DNA from: Actinomycetes bacterium
GTDB taxonomy: Bacteria; Actinomycetota; Actinomycetes; Mycobacteriales; Mycobacteriaceae
Direction: 5' to 3'
NCBI GenBank assembly: GCA_023460175.1
Contig: JAEWRC010000119.1
Location: 1 to 14,334, forward strand
Length of the DNA: 14,334 nucleotides
The position numbers were made by a program, and so were the translations under genes. The notes beneath the pieces are model-generated. The model was not told the origin of the DNA, made no database searches, and saw nothing but the letters and a program-made list of their open reading frames with translations. Shown here in pieces: positions 12,289 to 14,334 of the stretch. Each line of letters starts with the position of its first letter. The stretch's first letter is position 1.

Positions 12289-13404
12289 TCAGCCGATGAT
12301 GAACTGCTCGAGCTGCTCGCGGGCGACGTCGTCGGCCAGCTGCTTCGGCGGGCTCTTCATCAGGTAGGCCGAAGCCGGGATGATCGGGCCGCCGATGCCG
12401 CGGTCCTTGGCGATCTTGGCCGCGCGCACCGCGTCGATGATGATGCCCGCCGAGTTCGGCGAGTCCCACACCTCGAGCTTGTACTCCAGGTTCAGCGGGG
12501 CGTCGCCGAAGGCGCGACCCTCGAGGCGCACGTAGGCCCACTTGCGGTCGTCGAGCCACGCCACATGGTCGGACGGGCCGATGTGGACGTTCTTGTCCTC
12601 GACCTTGCCGGCCAGCGAGCCGGTCAGATTGGAGGTGACGGCCTGGGTCTTGGAGACCTTCTTGGACTCCAGGCGCTCACGCTCGAGCATGTTCTTGAAG
12701 TCCATGTTGCCGCCGACGTTGAGCTGGTAGGTGCGGTCCAGCGTCACGCCGCGGTCCTCGAACAGCTTGGCCATCACGCGGTGGGTGATGGTGGCGCCGA
12801 CCTGGCTCTTGATGTCGTCGCCGACGATCGGCACGCCGGCGTCCTCGAACTTCTTGGCCCACTCCGGGTCGGAGGCGATGAACACCGGCAGCGCGTTGAC
12901 GAAGGCCACGCCCGCGTCGATGGCGCACTGCGCGTAGAACTTGTCGGCGTCGTCGGAGCCCACCGGCAGGTAGGAGACCAGCACGTCGACCTTGGCGTCC
13001 TTGAGGACCTTGACCACGTCGACGGGCTCGGCGTCGGAGACCTCGATGGTGTCGGCGTAGTACTTGCCGATGCCGTCGAGGGTCGGGCCGCGCTGCACGA
13101 CGATGTCGGTGGGCGCCACGTCGGCGATCTTGATGGTGTTGTTCTCGGAGGCGAAGATCGCCTCGGACAGGTCGAAGCCCACCTTCTTGGCGTCGACGTC
13201 GAACGCGGCGACGAACTTCACGTCGCGCACGTGGTAGGGGCCGAACTTGACGTGCATCAGGCCCGGGACGCTGCCGTTCTCGTCGGCATCCCGGTAGTAG
13301 TGCACGCCCTGAACAAGCGAGGACGCGCAGTTGCCTACGCCGACGATGGCGACCCGCACATCCTGGGACGCATTCGACGCCGCAGTCGCGTTGTTCTCAC
13401 TCAT
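12289..13404 (-). CDS. ino1: Inositol-3-phosphate synthase
   Basis: Converts glucose 6-phosphate to 1D-myo-inositol 3-phosphate with bound NAD. This is the first step toward inositol for phosphatidylinositol, PIM/LAM glycolipids and mycothiol. The 371 residues match the short actinobacterial form (M. tuberculosis Ino1 is 367 as I recall). Signatures include the NAD-binding GVGNCASS (22-29), AAFDVDAKKVG (66-76), GDDIKSQVGATI (195-206), NVGGNMDFKNM (229-239) and the lysine-rich ESKKVSKTQAVTSN (246-259). The ATG at 13404 has a clear AAGGAG 7 nt upstream. The 62-bp gap after padR contains no TANNNT hexamer on this strand, so cotranscription with padR is the simplest reading. A strong hairpin ends the transcript. 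Confidence 0.97.
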   Translation of the reverse strand: MSENNATAASNASQDVRVAIVGVGNCASSLVQGVHYYRDADENGSVPGLMHVKFGPYHVRDVKFVAAFDVDAKKVGFDLSEAIFASENNTIKIADVAPTDIVVQRGPTLDGIGKYYADTIEVSDAEPVDVVKVLKDAKVDVLVSYLPVGSDDADKFYAQCAIDAGVAFVNALPVFIASDPEWAKKFEDAGVPIVGDDIKSQVGATITHRVMAKLFEDRGVTLDRTYQLNVGGNMDFKNMLERERLESKKVSKTQAVTSNLTGSLAGKVEDKNVHIGPSDHVAWLDDRKWAYVRLEGRAFGDAPLNLEYKLEVWDSPNSAGIIIDAVRAAKIAKDRGIGGPIIPASAYLMKSPPKQLADDVAREQLEQFIIG

Positions 13405-13452
13405 GGGTGTTCTCCTTAATCCGGTACTGCCGTAGTTCGGTGCTGTTCTTCA

Positions 13453-13472
13453 GGTCAGGGCTGTGGTCAGGG
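13453..13472. repeat. 12-bp tandem repeat at the padR 3' end
   Basis: GGTCAGGG occurs at 13453-13460 and 13465-13472, separated by CTGT. The repeat overlaps the padR stop codon and lies about 50 bp upstream of the ino1 start. It could be a regulator site for ino1 or just a local duplication. Confidence 0.35.
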
Positions 13473-14009
13473 TTGGTCGGTGCTGGGCTGACTGCGTTCG
13501 GCCGCGATGAGGTCGTTGAGCCACTTGACCTCGCGCTCGCTGGACTCCAGCCCGAGCTGGTGCAGTTGTTTGGTGTAGCGGTCGAACGAGTTGCTGGCCC
13601 GTGCGATCGCCTCGCGCAGTCCCTCGCGCCGTTCCTCCACCTGCCGCCGGCGGCCCTCCAGGATCCGCATCCGCGCCTCGGCCGGGGTGCGGTTGAAGAA
13701 CGCCAGGTGCACACCGAAGCCGTCGTCGGTGTAGTTCTGCGGTCCGGTGTCGGCGACGAGTTCGGTGAAGCGCTGCCGGCCCGCGTCGCTCAGCTGGTAG
13801 ACGCGACGGGCGCGGCGCAGCTTGGTGGTGCCCTCTGGGGCCGCGTCCTCGACGATCAGGCCGTCGGCCTGCATGCGCCGCAGCGCGGGGTACAGCGAGC
13901 CGTAGGAGAAGGCACGGAAGGCGCCGAGCAGACCGGTCAGCCGTTTGCGCAGTTCGTAGCCGTGCATCGGTGATTCGAGCAGCAAGCCCAGAATGGCCAG
14001 TTCGAGCAC
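13467..14009 (-). CDS. PadR-family transcriptional regulator
   Basis: A 180-residue PadR regulator, probably orthologous to Rv0047c, which also precedes ino1 and which I recall as 180 residues. The winged helix (about 1-80) contains LELAILGLLLESPMHGYELR (2-21), AFSYGSLYPALRRMQADGLI and the RRARRVYQLSDAGR wing. The C-terminal helical dimerisation part (about 100-170) has ARMRILEGRRRQVEERREGL and REVKWLNDLIAAE. The GTG at 14009 is chosen because it follows a perfect, extended Shine-Dalgarno sequence and makes the protein begin at the family-conserved LELAILG; an upstream TTG at 14039 would add 10 residues that include the Shine-Dalgarno region. Its own promoter is overlapped by a palindrome, suggesting autorepression that would extend to ino1. 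The ligand is unknown. Confidence 0.94.
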   Translation of the reverse strand: MLELAILGLLLESPMHGYELRKRLTGLLGAFRAFSYGSLYPALRRMQADGLIVEDAAPEGTTKLRRARRVYQLSDAGRQRFTELVADTGPQNYTDDGFGVHLAFFNRTPAEARMRILEGRRRQVEERREGLREAIARASNSFDRYTKQLHQLGLESSEREVKWLNDLIAAERSQPSTDQP

Positions 14010-14011
14010 CC

Positions 14012-14023
14012 GGATCACCTCCT
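14012..14023 (-). promoter_or_regulatory. Extended Shine-Dalgarno of padR (AGGAGGTGATCC)
   Basis: AGGAGGTGATCC on the minus strand is complementary over 12 nt to the conserved 3' end of bacterial 16S rRNA (GGATCACCTCCT). GGAGG ends 8 nt before the GTG at 14009. This fixes the padR start codon and predicts unusually strong ribosome binding. Confidence 0.75.
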
Positions 14024-14045
14024 CCTGCGAGTTCGTCAATACGTT

Positions 14046-14060
14046 CCGCCGTTACGGCGG
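14046..14060 (-). promoter_or_regulatory. Hairpin in the padR leader (7-bp arms)
   Basis: CCGCCGT and ACGGCGG surround a single base. In RNA this gives a 6-bp GC-rich stem with a 3-nt loop, about 25 nt upstream of the padR Shine-Dalgarno sequence. It may stabilise the leader or be a second protein-binding palindrome. Confidence 0.45.
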
Positions 14061-14077
14061 ATCGACACCTCGCCAAA

Positions 14078-14106
14078 CTGTATCGCGCCGATATATCTGC
14101 AGCCAA
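14078..14106 (-). promoter_or_regulatory. padR(-ino1) promoter: TTGGCT -17- TACAGT
   Basis: On the minus strand a -35-like TTGGCT (14101-14106) and a -10 TACAGT (14078-14083) are separated by 17 nt. The predicted start is at about 14071, giving a 62-nt leader with a hairpin and the extended Shine-Dalgarno sequence. Confidence 0.6.
14081..14093. promoter_or_regulatory. Candidate PadR operator TATCG-N3-CGATA
   Basis: A perfect 5-bp inverted repeat around CGC, with one further matching pair outside (T...A). It overlaps the -10 box of the padR promoter by 3 bp, so a bound dimer would block RNA polymerase. AT-containing palindromes over their own promoters are usual for PadR proteins. Confidence 0.55.
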
Positions 14107-14131
14107 CCCCCGCCCGCAAAATCTCAGCCTC

Positions 14132-14153
14132 AGCTATGCGCGAGCTATGCGCG
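14132..14153. repeat. Perfect 11-bp tandem duplication (AGCTATGCGCG x2)
   Basis: AGCTATGCGCG occurs at 14132-14142 and again at 14143-14153. It lies 26 bp upstream of the padR -35 element, between it and the 64-bp repeat. An 11-bp period places both units on the same face of DNA, so an activator site is conceivable. Confidence 0.5.
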
Positions 14154-14170
14154 GCCTCGCCCCAACCTTC

Positions 14171-14234
14171 GCGCGAACGTGCGCGTCCCCGGCCCGACAC
14201 GCCGCGAAAATCCCGGGTCTGCGCACCCTCGCGC
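14171..14234. repeat. 64-bp palindrome-ended dispersed repeat, copy B
   Basis: The left end GCGCGAACGTGC (14171-14182) and the right end GCACCCTCGCGC (14223-14234) match as inverted copies at 10 of 12 positions. Length and orientation are the same as copy A at 3193-3256. It starts 17 bp past the stop of the Rv0048c-like gene on the minus strand, just as copy A lies 10 bp past the dehydrogenase stop. Confidence 0.7.
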
Positions 14235-14251
14235 CCCCGAAACCGCCCAGG

Positions 14252-14334
14252 TCAGGGGTAGTTGATGCGCTTCTGGCTGCCGTCGGGATTCAGCTCGATG
14301 TAGCCCGAGCCGAACTCGCTGGACACGTACACCG
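14252..14334 (-). CDS. Rv0048c-like membrane protein, C-terminal fragment
   Basis: Only the last 27 codons are in the window; the gene enters from the right edge. The minus strand ends VYVSSEFGSGYIELNPDG then SQKRINYP and a TGA at 14252-14254. From memory, Rv0048c follows Rv0047c in M. tuberculosis and is annotated as a possible membrane protein. The assignment is by position and a clean open frame with a plausible C-terminus; no domain can be seen in this piece. Confidence 0.5.
   Translation of the reverse strand, partial: VYVSSEFGSGYIELNPDGSQKRINYP

Noticed and set aside
12229..13419. Plus-strand open frame covering ino1 almost exactly
   Set aside because: Val/Asp/Leu-rich shadow of ino1 with no family resemblance.
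14010..14039. TTG start for PadR adding 10 residues
   Set aside because: The extra codons encode the Shine-Dalgarno region; the GTG at 14009 matches the family start.
1..14334. CRISPR arrays, tRNA or rRNA genes, transposases, prophage or toxin-antitoxin genes
   Set aside because: No regularly spaced identical repeats, cloverleaf-like sequence, or mobile-element protein motifs were seen on either strand.

Overview
The window looks like chromosomal DNA of a high-GC actinobacterium, most likely a rapidly growing mycobacterium (Mycolicibacterium type). From memory, its backbone follows the Mycobacterium tuberculosis order Rv0040c to Rv0048c: mtc28-like start, leuS, MarR, GntR, alpha/beta hydrolase, ino1, PadR, membrane protein. 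Accessory genes absent from that M. tuberculosis block sit between these genes. Base composition and codon use look uniform, and I see no transposase, integrase, tRNA, rRNA or CRISPR array.

Layout. At 1-35 (minus) is the 5' end of an Mtc28-like exported protein, divergent from leuS (283-3135, plus). leuS converges on a short-chain dehydrogenase (3267-3938, minus), with a 64-bp palindrome-ended repeat between them. Divergent from the dehydrogenase is ggH, a glucosylglycerate hydrolase (3994-5334, plus). Its predicted length and all the active-site positions I remember from the M. hassiacum enzyme match. ggH abuts, stop to stop, a MarR regulator (5335-5790, minus). Next come a two-gene amino-acid ABC transporter (binding protein-permease fusion 6586-8364, ATPase 5852-6586, minus), a GntR/FCD regulator (8404-9069), a Tat-exported PhoX-type phosphatase (9159-11225), an Rv0045c-type hydrolase (11321-12205), ino1 (12289-13404), a PadR regulator (13467-14009) and the 3' end of an Rv0048c-like gene (14252-14334), all minus.

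How the genes relate. ino1 makes inositol phosphate for phosphatidylinositol, PIMs and mycothiol. It appears to be read from the padR promoter, whose -10 box is covered by a perfect PadR-style palindrome, and it ends in a very strong hairpin. ggH, the amino-acid transporter and the phosphatase are all plausible nutrient-stress functions: glucosylglycerate reserve recovery, amino-acid uptake and phosphate scavenging. A Pho-box-like direct repeat precedes the phosphatase gene.

Expression signals. At least five genes (leuS, the dehydrogenase, marR, the transporter fusion and the hydrolase) have a -10-like hexamer 6 to 8 nt before the start codon, the arrangement of leaderless mycobacterial transcripts. 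By contrast padR, ino1, phoX and the ATPase gene have good Shine-Dalgarno sequences. The less expected items are the pair of 64-bp repeats, a possible leaderless 11-codon upstream ORF before gntR, a three-cysteine motif upstream of the Tat signal of the phosphatase, and an FCD regulator without the usual metal-binding histidines. I did not find a clearly new multi-gene system.
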